A stretch of DNA of 64,000 bases from Pseudomonadota bacterium (GCA_023412495.1 JAEYNP010000039.1:1-64000); one strand, 5' to 3'. Shown: positions 53,725-62,838, numbered from the stretch's first letter. Numbers and translations: made by a program. The notes: generated by a model from the sequence alone, not told the origin.

Positions 53725-56700
53725 TCAGTACAGCCACACCTTGAGAATGGAAATGAGCCTGTCCGTATCCACCGGCTTGGCCAGATAATCGTTGGCGCCG
53801 GCTTCGATGCACTTCGTCCGATCCCCCTTCATCGCCTTGGCGGTGAGGGCGATGATGGGCAGCTCCTTGAATTCCGGCTTCTCCCTGATCCGCCGCATGG
53901 CCTCAAGGCCGTCCATCTTCGGCATCATGATGTCCATGAGGACCAGATCGATTTCACGGTGCTCGTCGAGCCGGTCGAGGGATTCCTGGCCATCCCGGGC
54001 CACCACGATCTTCACCCCCTTTTCCTCCAGGAGGTTGGTCAAGGCGAAGACGTTGCGCATGTCGTCGTCGACCACCAGGATCGTCTTATCCTCGAAGACC
54101 TCCTCCTGACGATGGTTCATGCGGATCTTTTCCTTCTGGTGTTCGGGCAGGTTCGCCTCCACCCGGTGAAGAAAGAGGGCCGACTCGTCGAGCAGCCGTT
54201 CCGGCGACCGCACGCCCTTGATGATGATGCTCTCCGTCAGTTTTCGCAGGCTTTCCTCCTCCTGGCGGGTGAGATCGCGGCCGGTGTAGACGATGACCGG
54301 AACCCGGGCGCAGAGCTCACAGCCGTGGATTCTCTCCAGGAGTTCAAAGCCGGTCATATCGGACAGCCCCAGGTCAAGGATCATGCAGTCGTACTCGCCG
54401 CTCTGCAATTCAGTCAGGGCCTCACTGCCGGTGCTGACCAGGGTGGTCACCACACCGCCGGTGCCCACCAGGGTCTTGATCGACTCCGCCTGGACCTTGT
54501 CATCCTCCACCACCAGCAGTTTGCTGACCGGTTTCATGATGACCTTCTTGATCCGGGCGAAGGCCTCCTCCACCTTTTCGATGGATACCGGCTTGGCGAG
54601 AAAACCGACAGCACCCTGGCGCATGGCGTCCATGGCCCGGTCGGCGGCGGACATGAAGTGGACGGGGATATGCCGGAGCCCGGGATTTCCCTTGAGTCTC
54701 GCCATGACCTCCCATCCGTCGATGCCGGGCAGGCCTATATCGAGGATGATGGCGTCGGGCCGATAGTAATCGGCATAGTGCAGGCCGGTCTCGCCCGAAT
54801 CGGCAAGGATGCATTTGAAGCCCCGTTCTTCGGCAAAGTCACGCATGACTCCGGCGAAAGTGGGATCGTCTTCGATGATGAGCAGGGTTCTGCCGCCCTG
54901 GTCGCGCTTCTGTTCGCCCGCCACAGGTCCCACCTCCGACTCGCTCGGCCGAACCGGCTTCTCCACGACGGCCGCCTTTTCCTCTTTCACCTCATGCAGC
55001 TTGAACTCGCTGTTGCCGACGCCCCCTTGACGAAGCTCCTCCACTTGCGTGGCTACCTTCGCCGCTCCGGCAGCAGTTCGCTCCGGAATCACCAGGGTAA
55101 AAGTACTTCCCTCGCCGAGCTTGCTCTCCAGGTGTATCGTGCCGCCCAGCAGTCTGGTCAATTCCTTGGAGATGGAGAGGCCCAGGCCGGTGCCGCCATA
55201 GGTTCGGCTGGTGCTGCCGTCGGCCTGCTGGAAAGCCTTGAAGATCTCCTCCTGCTTGTCCTCGGCAATGCCGATCCCGTCATCCTTTACGGCAAAGGCA
55301 ACGAGATCCTTTGCCTCGCCGCGGGTCAGCGCAATTGCCGACGACGGCCGGGAGACCGTGAGCGAAACGCCGCCCCGATGGGTGAACTTGAAGGCGTTGG
55401 TCAGAAGATTCCTGAGGATCTGCTGGACCCGCTGGGCATCGGTATGGATTGAGGCGGGCAGGGCGGGGTCGACGGTGATTTCGAAGGCAATTCCCTTGTT
55501 CTCGGCGACATCCTTGAACATCCTTCTCACCCCCTCGATCACCTCGGAAAGCCCCACTTCCTCCATGACGATCTCCATCTTGCCCGCTTCAACCTTGGAG
55601 AGATCGAGAATTTCGTTGATAAGGGTGAGCAACTCCGAACCGGCGGTATGAATGGCTTTGGAGGCCTCTATCTGCTTGTTGTCCAGATTGTTGTTCCTGT
55701 TGCTCGCCAGGACCTGGGACAGGATGAGGATGGAGTTGAGCGGCGTCCGAAGTTCATGGGACATGTTGGCCAGAAATTCGGACTTGTACTTACTGGCCAG
55801 CTCCAGCTCTTCCGCCTTCTTTTCTATTTCCTTGGTGGCTTTTACCAGCTGGCTGGTCTTCTGTCGCAGGGCGGCCTTCTGTTTTTCCAGGTGTTCCGTA
55901 CGCTCCTGCAGCTCCTCGTTGGTCACCCGCAGTTCCTCCTGCTGTGCCTGGAGTTCCTTCTGCGACCTCTGCAGGGCCTCGGTCCGTTCCTCGAGTTCCT
56001 CGTTGGTTACCCGCAACTCTTCCTGCTGGGCCTGGAGTTCGGCCTCGGAATCCTTCAACTGCTTGGTCCTCGCCTCCAGGCCCTTGTTCATCACCAGCAG
56101 TTCGTCCTGCTGCTCCTGGGACTGTTCGTAAAGTTTCTGAATGGTCTCTCGGGACTTCGCCATATTGACGAAGATCGCCACGTTCTCCAGGATTTCCTTG
56201 ATGAAAAGGCGCTGCAGCTCGTTGAAGGGGGTGAAGGACCCGATCAGAAAGGCCCCGACGATCTCCTTCTCAAAGAGCAGCGGAGCAACGAGGAAGCTGC
56301 GGGGCGACTGCTGATCCACCCCGAAATTGTATTCCGGAACCTCTTCCCGCAGGTGATTGAAGACGATCATCCGCCGCTCCAGGGTCGCCTGGCCCACCAG
56401 ACCCTCGCCCAGACCGATGCGGTTGAAGTTGCCGTTCCGGTCGGTGAAGGCGTAGCTGGCCACCAGTTCCAGCATGTCGTCCCGGTAGAGGTAGAAGGCT
56501 CCGAGCTGCCCTCCCATATGCTCGACTATAAATGAGATGAACTTGGTCCCCAGCGCCCTCAGCTCGATTTCTCCGCGCAGCCTGTCATCCAGGCCTTCCT
56601 TGCCGCGCTTCAGCCAATCGGTCTCCTTGAGTCGCCCGGCCATTTCGTTCAAGGTCCCGGCCAGCACACCCAGCTCATCCTTCTGCCGCAGGTCGAGGGT

Positions 56701-57828
56701 AGAATCGTAATCGCCGGCGGATATAGCCTTGGCGAATTCGACATCGGCGATGATCGGCCGGACGAGTCTTCTGGAAAAGATCCAGGCCGACAACACGATG
56801 AATACCGAGAGGACGACGCTCAGCATCACTCCCCGATAGAGCTGGTCACGCAGCGGGGCGAGTATCTCATGCCGATCGATCTTCGAGATCTGATACCATT
56901 TGAGCGGGATATTGAGCCGGTTGAAGACGACCAGCACATCTTTGCCTTCACTGTCCTTGTATTGGTTATGCCCCCCGTCGAAGCTCCTGGCTGTCGCGGC
57001 CTTCCAGTACTGGGGGATCCGTTCGAGCTCGTAACCCACCACATAATTGCCGGCGCCCATGGTCAGCATGTTGCTCCTGAATTCGAACTTCCCGTTCTGT
57101 TCGTACCAGCGGACGAGATAGGCTTCGCCGGTCTTGCCCAGGCCGTCGCGGGAATCCATGATGGCATTGACAAAGGCCGGCGTGAGCTGCAGCACAACAA
57201 CGCTGGTCATCGTCCCGCCGCTGTTGTATACCGGCGTGCCCATGAACAGCGATTCCACACCATTGCTCGGCTCGTACGGGGAAAAATCGACGACGACGGT
57301 CTTGCCGGAATTGACAACTTCCCTCCAGGTTTCGGCAAGGCCGCTCTCCTTGTACCGGCCATGTACGAGATCGGCGCCGAGATCTCGCTCTTCTGCCACG
57401 GAAAAGACAACGTGGCCGGTGAGAGAAGAGATGAGCTTCAGGTCATGATACCCGTAGGTTTCGATGTATTCCAGGTAGGAAGTTTTGTATTTTTCCGCGA
57501 TCTGTCGGTAGCCGGACGAATCGACGGTAAACGGCAGAGCGGCACCACCATCGGTTCCGTTCCGGTAACTTTCCAGGTCGGCGATCAACTTACCCAACCG
57601 CTCGCTGGAGGCGATCGTCTTCAGATCCTTTTCGAACCGGTTGAAGGCGGTTTCCACCTGCTTCTTTTTAAAGGACTGGATGGTAATCATCTTTTCGAAG
57701 GCTCTGTCGAGCAACGACTGTGTCCCCAGCTGAAAGGCGAAAAAGCCGACGGCAGCCAGCGGCAGGATGCCTATTAGGACGAAAAGAATGACAAGCTTTC
57801 CTCTGATCGGTACATCTGCAAAGCGCAT
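53725..57828 (-). CDS. giant hybrid sensor histidine kinase with three receivers
   Basis: A 1367-residue kinase. Order: membrane helix (11-34), extracytoplasmic Cache-like sensor (about 40-325), second helix (332-352), HAMP (about 352-405), GAF-type domain (about 420-560), long coiled coil with repeated QAQQEELRVTNEELEERTE units, HisKA with His691 in SHELRTPLNS, ATPase with DDGIGIAED and GGTGLGLSI (about 800-920), then receivers at about 985-1105, 1120-1235 and 1247-1367, each with its Asp (IILDIGLPG, MILDLGLSD, VLMDIMMPK). The first two probably form a phosphorelay and the third may feed the GGDEF protein. It starts the cheR-cheB-rr operon. Confidence 0.93.
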   Translation of the reverse strand: MRFADVPIRGKLVILFVLIGILPLAAVGFFAFQLGTQSLLDRAFEKMITIQSFKKKQVETAFNRFEKDLKTIASSERLGKLIADLESYRNGTDGGAALPFTVDSSGYRQIAEKYKTSYLEYIETYGYHDLKLISSLTGHVVFSVAEERDLGADLVHGRYKESGLAETWREVVNSGKTVVVDFSPYEPSNGVESLFMGTPVYNSGGTMTSVVVLQLTPAFVNAIMDSRDGLGKTGEAYLVRWYEQNGKFEFRSNMLTMGAGNYVVGYELERIPQYWKAATARSFDGGHNQYKDSEGKDVLVVFNRLNIPLKWYQISKIDRHEILAPLRDQLYRGVMLSVVLSVFIVLSAWIFSRRLVRPIIADVEFAKAISAGDYDSTLDLRQKDELGVLAGTLNEMAGRLKETDWLKRGKEGLDDRLRGEIELRALGTKFISFIVEHMGGQLGAFYLYRDDMLELVASYAFTDRNGNFNRIGLGEGLVGQATLERRMIVFNHLREEVPEYNFGVDQQSPRSFLVAPLLFEKEIVGAFLIGSFTPFNELQRLFIKEILENVAIFVNMAKSRETIQKLYEQSQEQQDELLVMNKGLEARTKQLKDSEAELQAQQEELRVTNEELEERTEALQRSQKELQAQQEELRVTNEELQERTEHLEKQKAALRQKTSQLVKATKEIEKKAEELELASKYKSEFLANMSHELRTPLNSILILSQVLASNRNNNLDNKQIEASKAIHTAGSELLTLINEILDLSKVEAGKMEIVMEEVGLSEVIEGVRRMFKDVAENKGIAFEITVDPALPASIHTDAQRVQQILRNLLTNAFKFTHRGGVSLTVSRPSSAIALTRGEAKDLVAFAVKDDGIGIAEDKQEEIFKAFQQADGSTSRTYGGTGLGLSISKELTRLLGGTIHLESKLGEGSTFTLVIPERTAAGAAKVATQVEELRQGGVGNSEFKLHEVKEEKAAVVEKPVRPSESEVGPVAGEQKRDQGGRTLLIIEDDPTFAGVMRDFAEERGFKCILADSGETGLHYADYYRPDAIILDIGLPGIDGWEVMARLKGNPGLRHIPVHFMSAADRAMDAMRQGAVGFLAKPVSIEKVEEAFARIKKVIMKPVSKLLVVEDDKVQAESIKTLVGTGGVVTTLVSTGSEALTELQSGEYDCMILDLGLSDMTGFELLERIHGCELCARVPVIVYTGRDLTRQEEESLRKLTESIIIKGVRSPERLLDESALFLHRVEANLPEHQKEKIRMNHRQEEVFEDKTILVVDDDMRNVFALTNLLEEKGVKIVVARDGQESLDRLDEHREIDLVLMDIMMPKMDGLEAMRRIREKPEFKELPIIALTAKAMKGDRTKCIEAGANDYLAKPVDTDRLISILKVWLY

Positions 57829-58002
57829 CCGGGTAGTCTCATGTAGTAAGGATTTCCAGTTATTCGGTAATACTCCAGTGTTACATGTCGCTGGGATTGT
57901 AGCAGGTCGGGAGAGAAAAGTCAGGTGTCAAGAGAAAAAACAGAAAAAGAAAATGCAAGGAATATCCTTACAATCGCGGGACAGCGGCAAGCAGGGCTCA
58001 AC

Positions 58003-58037
58003 AAAAAAGGCCGGAACCGCACAAGGCGGCTCCGGCC
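58003..58037 (-). terminator. rho-independent terminator after the SQR-like gene
   Basis: On the minus strand GGCCGGAGCCGC and GCGGTTCCGGCC pair around a short loop, followed by six T. It lies 25 bases beyond the TAA at 58062-58064, which supports that stop codon, not the earlier TGA, as the real end of the gene. Confidence 0.85.
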
Positions 58038-58061
58038 ATGATCTCATCGCAAGCCGGGATT

Positions 58062-59288
58062 TTATCTGACCCGGATTTTCCCTTCCATCATGAGATCCGG
58101 CGGACCCAGCCAGACGCCCTTCAGGAGGAGGTTGAAGTAGGCCCATTTGAACATCAGTTTGGCCATGTGGTTCATCTCGGTGTCCTTCAACAGACTAAGA
58201 GGACCAACGGCGGGGAACGGATATTTTCCGGTCAGAGGTTCCTGGGTATAATTGAAGTCGATGATGTAGGCTTTCCCGAAGCCTGATTCGATGAATCAGA
58301 CCGCGTGGCCATCCGATCGGGCGTGTTGCTCGCCTCCCGTGATGTACGCCATGATGTTTTCATGCAGGACGTCGCCCTGGAAATGGGCGACCGCGCCCGC
58401 CTTGGAGGTGGGAACGTCGGTGCCGTCGCCAAGCGCCCAGACATTATCGTAGCCTTTCGGCTGCAGGGTGTGCTTGTCCACCGGGATATAGCCCATGGGA
58501 TCGGCGACGCCCGAGTCGATCATCACCTGGGAGCCGAAGTTCGGCGGGATGGAGACGAGCATATCGTATTCGACTTCTGTACCGTCATAAGCGGAGATCA
58601 CCTTTCGGGTGTGATCGACCGAACCGATGGCGAAGTTGGGAGTGATCTTGATATTCTTGTCCTTGCAGGCATCGGTCAGGATCCGGGTGGCGACCGGCTT
58701 GGTGAAGGCGCCGGCCAGCGGGGTGACGAACTCGATTTCCACCTTGTCGCGGATGCCGCGCTCGTAGAAATACCAGTCGGCGAGGAAGGCGAATTCCAGC
58801 GGAGCGACCGGGCATTTGATCGGCATCTCGGCGATGTTGATGACCACCTTTCCGCCGGTGAATTTCTTCAGCGCTTTGCCGAGTTCCTGGCAGTCGTTGA
58901 ATCGATAGTAGCCGTAGATATCGTTGCCCCAGCCTTCCGCCATACCCTCGACCTCTTCGGGCCGAACATCGCAGCCGGTGGCCATGATGAGAACATCGTA
59001 CTTGAAGATGCCCTCGGTGGCGGTGGTGACTTCCTGTTTGTCCCAGTCGACATTGACCAGCTCGGAAATGACGAAGTCGATACCGGGCTTGATGAACTCC
59101 CGACGGCTTCTCCTGATATCCTTGGGTTTATTGATGTCAAACGGCACGAAGAGGAAGCCCGGCTGATAATAATGGACGTTATCCTTATCGATAAGGGTAA
59201 TCGACCAGTCATCGTCCAGGTCCTTTCGCATTTTGTTTGCCATCATGGTACCGCCGCAGCCGGCACCGAGTATGACTAGTTTTTTCAT
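58062..59288 (-). CDS. sulfide:quinone oxidoreductase-like flavoprotein, probable selenoprotein
   Basis: A 408-residue SQR-family flavoprotein if the TGA at 58296-58298 is read as selenocysteine. FAD motifs are KLVILGAGCGGTMMANK and the C-terminal VWALGDGTDVPTSKAGAVA. Cys106 (ATGCDVRPEE) and Cys159 (MPIKCPVAP) match the family's redox cysteines. At residue 331, after SDGHAV, comes TGA, then FIESGFGKAYIIDFNY, LLKDTEMNHMAKLMFKW and NLLLKGVWL, all typical of SQR C-termini. In relatives this position is Cys (DGHxxCFIE). The frame ends with TAA at 58062 and a terminator follows. ATG 59288 is chosen because the family starts there. Upstream is a DUF1641 gene. A stop-codon mutation is the main alternative. 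Confidence 0.85.
58269..58283 (-). promoter_or_regulatory. SECIS-like hairpin after the in-frame TGA
   Basis: On the minus strand GGCTT-CGGGA-AAGCC forms a 5-bp stem, starting 12 bases after the TGA, with a G at the second loop position. Another stem, TGATTC-ATC-GAATCA, begins at the TGA itself. Distance and loop G agree with the bacterial SECIS rules I know, but the stem is short. Confidence 0.55.
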
Positions 59289-59365
59289 ATTACCTGTGTT
59301 CTCCTTTTCGGTCTTGGCCTGCAAGCCGCCCCGCAGGGCAGCCCTTGGGGCCGTTGATATGCCGG

Positions 59366-60322
59366 TTACGCGAGCGCTTCCCGTTGCTGCTTATCTCTCT
59401 GATATGCCTGCAGACAACTCCCGACAGCCTGCAGCATCATGAAGAAAAATCCCATGGCCTCCTGAACCTTGGGATCGTTCACCATCTTGATCATTCCTAA
59501 GGGGCCGACCGGTTTGACCTTCGTGAAATCGAGGCCGTTGATGACCTGGCAGATCTCCTCGATCTGGCTTTCATTGCAGTCCAGACGCTTCATGAAGTTG
59601 ATCATGGTACCGGACAGCTTGACCAATCCGCTGCCCTGCTGCAGGCCGTCGAGCCAGGTGTTCATGCCGTTGATGACATCGGTTTCCTTCATCAATACTC
59701 CGACTTCCTTGACGAACTCGGTCATCGGCTGGACCATGTTGAGCAGATCGCTCAGGGTGTGGATGTTGATGAGGACGGTATGCAGCAGATCGCCTAGCTT
59801 CTCTGCCTGAAATTCCCCCTCGTGGAGGGAGTTGAGGAATCTCAATACCCGGGGATACATGAGTTGGAGGATGGGCACCAGCTCGTCGCGCAGTTCGACG
59901 CCGGCCCGCAGCATGTCGAGGCCCTCCCCCACCGCATCGAGATTGGTGAGGGTCTTGCGGAGCAGGATGGTGAGTTCATCCACATGGAATTCACCCTCGA
60001 GGTCGGCGAAAAACTGAATGGACTTGGGGTATGCCTGTTTTAGAACGGGCTCCATATCCTGGGCCAGCTCGACGCCGGCCTTCATGGCGCCGATGACCTC
60101 GTTAATCTCCTCGAGACTCGTCAACAGGGTCTTGGCTACATGGGTAAACTTCTCGTTCGAATACCCGCCTTCGATGTCTTGAAAAAAACCGGAAACCTTT
60201 GGCTGGGCCTGTTTGAGAATCGGTTCGAGTTCCAGCTTCAGCTCCTGAAACACGTCCGACTTCAACGATCTGACTTCATCCGAGAGCCGGTCCAGCTTCT
60301 CCAGAATCAACGCTTCGTTCAT
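59366..60322 (-). CDS. DUF1641 protein with three internal repeats
   Basis: A 318-residue protein. DUF1641 is recognisable towards the C-terminus (GLDFTKVKPVGPLGMIKMVN). The N-terminal part contains three tandem segments of about 56 residues, each holding a line like EPILKQAQPKVSGFFQDIEG, EPVLKQAYPKSIQFFADLEG and VPILQLMYPRVLRFLNSLHE, so the molecule is a repeat of helical units. It has no membrane helix and is probably cytoplasmic. DUF1641 proteins often adjoin SQR-like and molybdo-enzyme genes. ATG 60322 is chosen after GAGAGAATAAA. It is 77 bases upstream of the SQR-like gene and likely co-transcribed. Confidence 0.85.
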   Translation of the reverse strand: MNEALILEKLDRLSDEVRSLKSDVFQELKLELEPILKQAQPKVSGFFQDIEGGYSNEKFTHVAKTLLTSLEEINEVIGAMKAGVELAQDMEPVLKQAYPKSIQFFADLEGEFHVDELTILLRKTLTNLDAVGEGLDMLRAGVELRDELVPILQLMYPRVLRFLNSLHEGEFQAEKLGDLLHTVLINIHTLSDLLNMVQPMTEFVKEVGVLMKETDVINGMNTWLDGLQQGSGLVKLSGTMINFMKRLDCNESQIEEICQVINGLDFTKVKPVGPLGMIKMVNDPKVQEAMGFFFMMLQAVGSCLQAYQRDKQQREALA

Positions 60323-60988
60323 TTTATTCTCTCGCTCGTTAGATTCACCCGCCACCTTTCCCGTGTGACGGTATCCCCTTCGACATGTTCGATTTTTTCT
60401 TTCTCATGCCCTTCTGTATACTTTTCGGGAAAGAGGGTGCTTGCTCAGTTCGAAAATACACTTCTCACATAACTACATCTTGACAACTCAGAGCGCATAA
60501 CTTGCACATTTTGAACAAAATCATTTTCTACGCTCTGTGACTCTGTGGTATCGCACTATGTAGTACCATACTACGTGGAAAATGAAAAGTCGGAAGACGA
60601 TACTCCTAGCAACTTAGCCAAGGTTTTTTCTTAATCCTGTAACGATAGCGAGTGAAAAATAAACGACGGCAGAACACCGCCAGCGGGGAGCTGACCTCTG
60701 TTCGGGAAGTTCTTCCTGCCGGACTCGACAGGGTCGCAATGGACAAATTGTAGACAGGCAACGAAAAACTCGACCTCCGATTGCACCGAGCGCACAATCA
60801 GCATCAGAAAATACCTTCAAAAAGATCTCAGGAAAAACTGCGAGAAGATCAGCCGGCACGGCAGATCAGGAGAAGGGAAATCGCGAGGGACAGGATTAAT
60901 GGCGATTCACGGACCTGTTTAGAGCAGGAAATTTGCCGGAGAAGAAGCAGGTCTGCCTTCTTCTCCGCCAGGATCAAAAAGGTAATTC
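60323..60988. other. 666-base intergenic region with dyads, no supported gene
   Basis: No credible coding frame. It contains the perfect dyads ATTTTG-AA-CAAAAT (60510-60523) and GTAGTA-CCA-TACTAC (60559-60573) near the middle, a TTGACA at 60480-60485 without a good -10 partner, and a hairpin at 60937-60967. A regulatory region for the DUF1641-SQR operon is likely. Confidence 0.5.
60937..60967 (-). terminator. hairpin downstream of the small unknown gene
   Basis: A perfect 11-bp stem CGGAGAAGAAG/CTTCTTCTCCG with a 9-base loop, 20 bases beyond the stop of the 60989-61414 gene. The following bases (GCAAATTTCC on the minus strand) have only a short T-run. Confidence 0.45.
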
Positions 60989-61414
60989 TCAATCGGCCGC
61001 CGAGGCTGCCGCCTCCCGCAACCGGGCGATCAGATAACCGACCTGACCCTCATCGTATTCATTCATATCGAAACAGTAGCCGTCGGCACCCGCCAGGCCG
61101 CCGGGAATGCATTCGCCCCTGCCCTCGGGATCGTTGATCATGTCCTCGTAAAAGCAAACCGACAGCCATCTTTCCGAAGGATCGTCGTCGATCACATCGA
61201 TCATGGCAAAGAGGTCGCGTCCCTGCTGACGCCGGTGTCCGGGCCGCAAAGAAAAGCTGACCCCCGGTCGCCCGACGAAATTCAGATTGACGTCGGCCAT
61301 TGACGATACCTCGGCATACAGGAGCGAAAATGCCCTCCGCATGGAGTTGTCGTCCTTTTGCCACATCGCCAGAAAAGCATCTACTTCCTCACGCACCTGA
61401 AGATTTTCTCCCAT
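60989..61414 (-). CDS. small acidic protein, unknown function
   Basis: A 141-residue acidic protein that I do not recognise. The middle, FVGRPGVSFSLRPG and FAMIDVIDDDPSERWLSVCF, suggests a compact alpha/beta domain. Two cysteines occur outside any motif. The ATG at 61414 follows GGAGGAGAAG, a strong ribosome-binding site, and a promoter is present at 61467-61495. It stands alone between the SQR region and the hydrogenase cluster, so context gives little help. Confidence 0.75.
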   Translation of the reverse strand: MGENLQVREEVDAFLAMWQKDDNSMRRAFSLLYAEVSSMADVNLNFVGRPGVSFSLRPGHRRQQGRDLFAMIDVIDDDPSERWLSVCFYEDMINDPEGRGECIPGGLAGADGYCFDMNEYDEGQVGYLIARLREAAASAAD

Positions 61415-61466
61415 CTTCTCCTCCTTCCACAAGATACATTTTCACACTAAGGAAAGTAATTTCGGA

Positions 61467-61495
61467 ATGTTATCCATTTATTCGCTGAAAAACAA
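61467..61495 (-). promoter_or_regulatory. sigma-70 type promoter of the small unknown gene
   Basis: On the minus strand TTGTTT (61495-61490) and TAACAT (61472-61467) have 17-base spacing, about 53 bases before the ATG. Confidence 0.45.
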
Positions 61496-61648
61496 GTTAG
61501 GAAATGCAGAGTATCACCCCTTGAAAGAAAACCCAAGCATCTTCGGCAGGAAAACTATGTGATATTATTTTGAGAGCGATTGGGTCGACTTCGAATATTT
61601 TCTCGAAGGATGGATCAGTTGACGAGCTTTAACGAAGGAAGGCGAAAT

Positions 61649-62113
61649 TCAAGACTGCAGAAGGTTAACGATCGCGGCCACCGCCCGGGGAACCGCCCGG
61701 GCGACCGCCTCCGTCAATCCCCCCCCCAGCTCATTGAAACAGCTGCCCTCGATGCCGATCAGGTGAATTTCTTGCGGCATCCGCTCCGGATAGAGGATCC
61801 TGCCGACCCCGATCGCCTCCCGGATGCCAATGCCGTGGCCGCTCACCGGTCGCGGCGGAGTGGGTGGCAACTGCTCCCAGCCGAGCCGGTGGACCGTGCC
61901 GGCCTCCCCGCCCAGCTGCACGCCGTCGACCACGACCAGCAGCTCTTCTCCGGCCAGCTCCTCGAGCAGGTCGATCCCGCCCAGACCGAGAAAGACGAGG
62001 CGCACCCGGTCCGGCAAGGGCTGCGCCCGCAGGCGTTCGTAAATCGCCCGCCCGACGCCGTCATCGGCCACCAACTCGTTGCCGATGCAGACGATCAAGG
62101 CGCGGCGGTTCAT
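61649..62113 (-). CDS. [NiFe] hydrogenase maturation protease
   Basis: A 154-residue endopeptidase of the HyaD/HybD/HycI family, which cuts a C-terminal peptide from the hydrogenase large subunit after nickel insertion. The N-terminal IVCIGNELVADDGVGRAI keeps the metal-binding Asp/Glu; VVVDGVQLGG and SGHGIGIREA hold the second ligand region. The frame runs back to 62200 but ATG 62113 opens the family sequence and overlaps the preceding stop as ATGA. It is the fourth gene of the hydrogenase cluster. The large subunit at the window edge ends with a short peptide after its DPCxxC-H motif, the expected substrate. Confidence 0.9.
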   Translation of the reverse strand: MNRRALIVCIGNELVADDGVGRAIYERLRAQPLPDRVRLVFLGLGGIDLLEELAGEELLVVVDGVQLGGEAGTVHRLGWEQLPPTPPRPVSGHGIGIREAIGVGRILYPERMPQEIHLIGIEGSCFNELGGGLTEAVARAVPRAVAAIVNLLQS

Positions 62114-62589
62114 GGCTGGGGTCGCGAGCCGCTGAAGGCGAGACTGAAGCTGCAGGTGTCGCCTGTGGCAATGGTTTTCGGTCTGGCGGGATAGCCGCAA
62201 AGTTCCGCCATAATGCCAGCAATATAGTAATGGAACATCTGGCAGGCTTGCCCGCCGATCTCCATCCTGCGGTTTTTGCAGACGCTGCCGATGGGGCAGT
62301 GATTCAGCTCTACCACCGCCTCCGGTCCCACGAATTTCCCTTCGATCTCCATCTGCTGAATCTTCAGGACCCGGACCAGCTCGAAGAGCGCAATCTCCGG
62401 CGTCCTCTCGGTCATATGGACCGGCAGGTTGGCGGCCATCTTCCGACCGGCCGCGACCGCAAGTGAAGGCGTCGACTTGCCGACGAAGGTCACGATGGTC
62501 TCGATGAACATGTCGAGGAGGAAGGACACCTCGGTGAAGGCCTTGTCGTAATCCTCCGGGGTCAGCGTCAGCTCGATGTTGCCGCTCAT
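62110..62589 (-). CDS. V4R-like small-molecule-binding domain protein
   Basis: A 159-residue protein. VGKSTPSLAVAAGRKMAA, the PEIALFELVRVLK helix and the C-terminal CPIGSVCKNRRMEIGGQACQ region resemble V4R (4-vinyl reductase) fold proteins, which bind hydrocarbons or metals, but the match is only moderate. Four cysteines could bind a metal. ATG 62589 overlaps the ferredoxin stop by ATGA and is preferred over the longer frame that opens at 62808. Its place between the hydrogenase ferredoxin and the maturation protease suggests a role in that enzyme's assembly or regulation. Confidence 0.65.
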   Translation of the reverse strand: MSGNIELTLTPEDYDKAFTEVSFLLDMFIETIVTFVGKSTPSLAVAAGRKMAANLPVHMTERTPEIALFELVRVLKIQQMEIEGKFVGPEAVVELNHCPIGSVCKNRRMEIGGQACQMFHYYIAGIMAELCGYPARPKTIATGDTCSFSLAFSGSRPQP

Positions 62590-62837
62590 AGAAATTTCTC
62601 CATACGCCTGCTGAATTCGATATTGCGGTAAAAATTCTTGACCACGTGGTGGTTGCGGTGGGTTATCGCCCCCGAGGGACAGATATAGGCGCAGCTCAGG
62701 CAGGCGATGCAGTTTTCCAGAATCGCCACCGTCGCCTTGTTGGTCCCGCCGTCGTAGGCGAAGCATTCCGTCGGGCAGACATCGAGGCAAAGCCGGCAGC
62801 CGCGGCATGCTTTCTCATTGATCGTCATCTCCAGCAT
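62586..62837 (-). CDS. ferredoxin, two [4Fe-4S] clusters
   Basis: An 83-residue bacterial-type ferredoxin. The cluster motifs are CRGCRLCLDVCPTECF and CIACLSCAYICPSGAI, eight cysteines in all. The extra C-terminal segment (HVVKNFYRNIEFSRRMEKFL) is basic. Its start lies one base after the stop of the hydrogenase large subunit, with GGAGG upstream, so it is translated as part of that operon. It may carry electrons to or from the hydrogenase. Confidence 0.92.
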   Translation of the reverse strand: MLEMTINEKACRGCRLCLDVCPTECFAYDGGTNKATVAILENCIACLSCAYICPSGAITHRNHHVVKNFYRNIEFSRRMEKFL

Positions 62838-62838
62838 C

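Noticed and set aside
53566..55452. A 628-codon plus-strand frame opposite the hybrid kinase
   Set aside because: Antisense to well-defined receiver and ATPase domains; its translation has no domain and biased composition.
60606..61137. Short frames in the intergenic region near 60.6-61.1 kb
   Set aside because: No ribosome-binding sites, biased composition, and overlap with the hairpin and the supported minus-strand gene.
62589..62808. N-terminal extension of the V4R-like gene to 62808
   Set aside because: It overlaps the ferredoxin gene in another frame with Pro/Arg/Leu-rich sequence; ATG 62589 overlaps the ferredoxin stop by ATGA.
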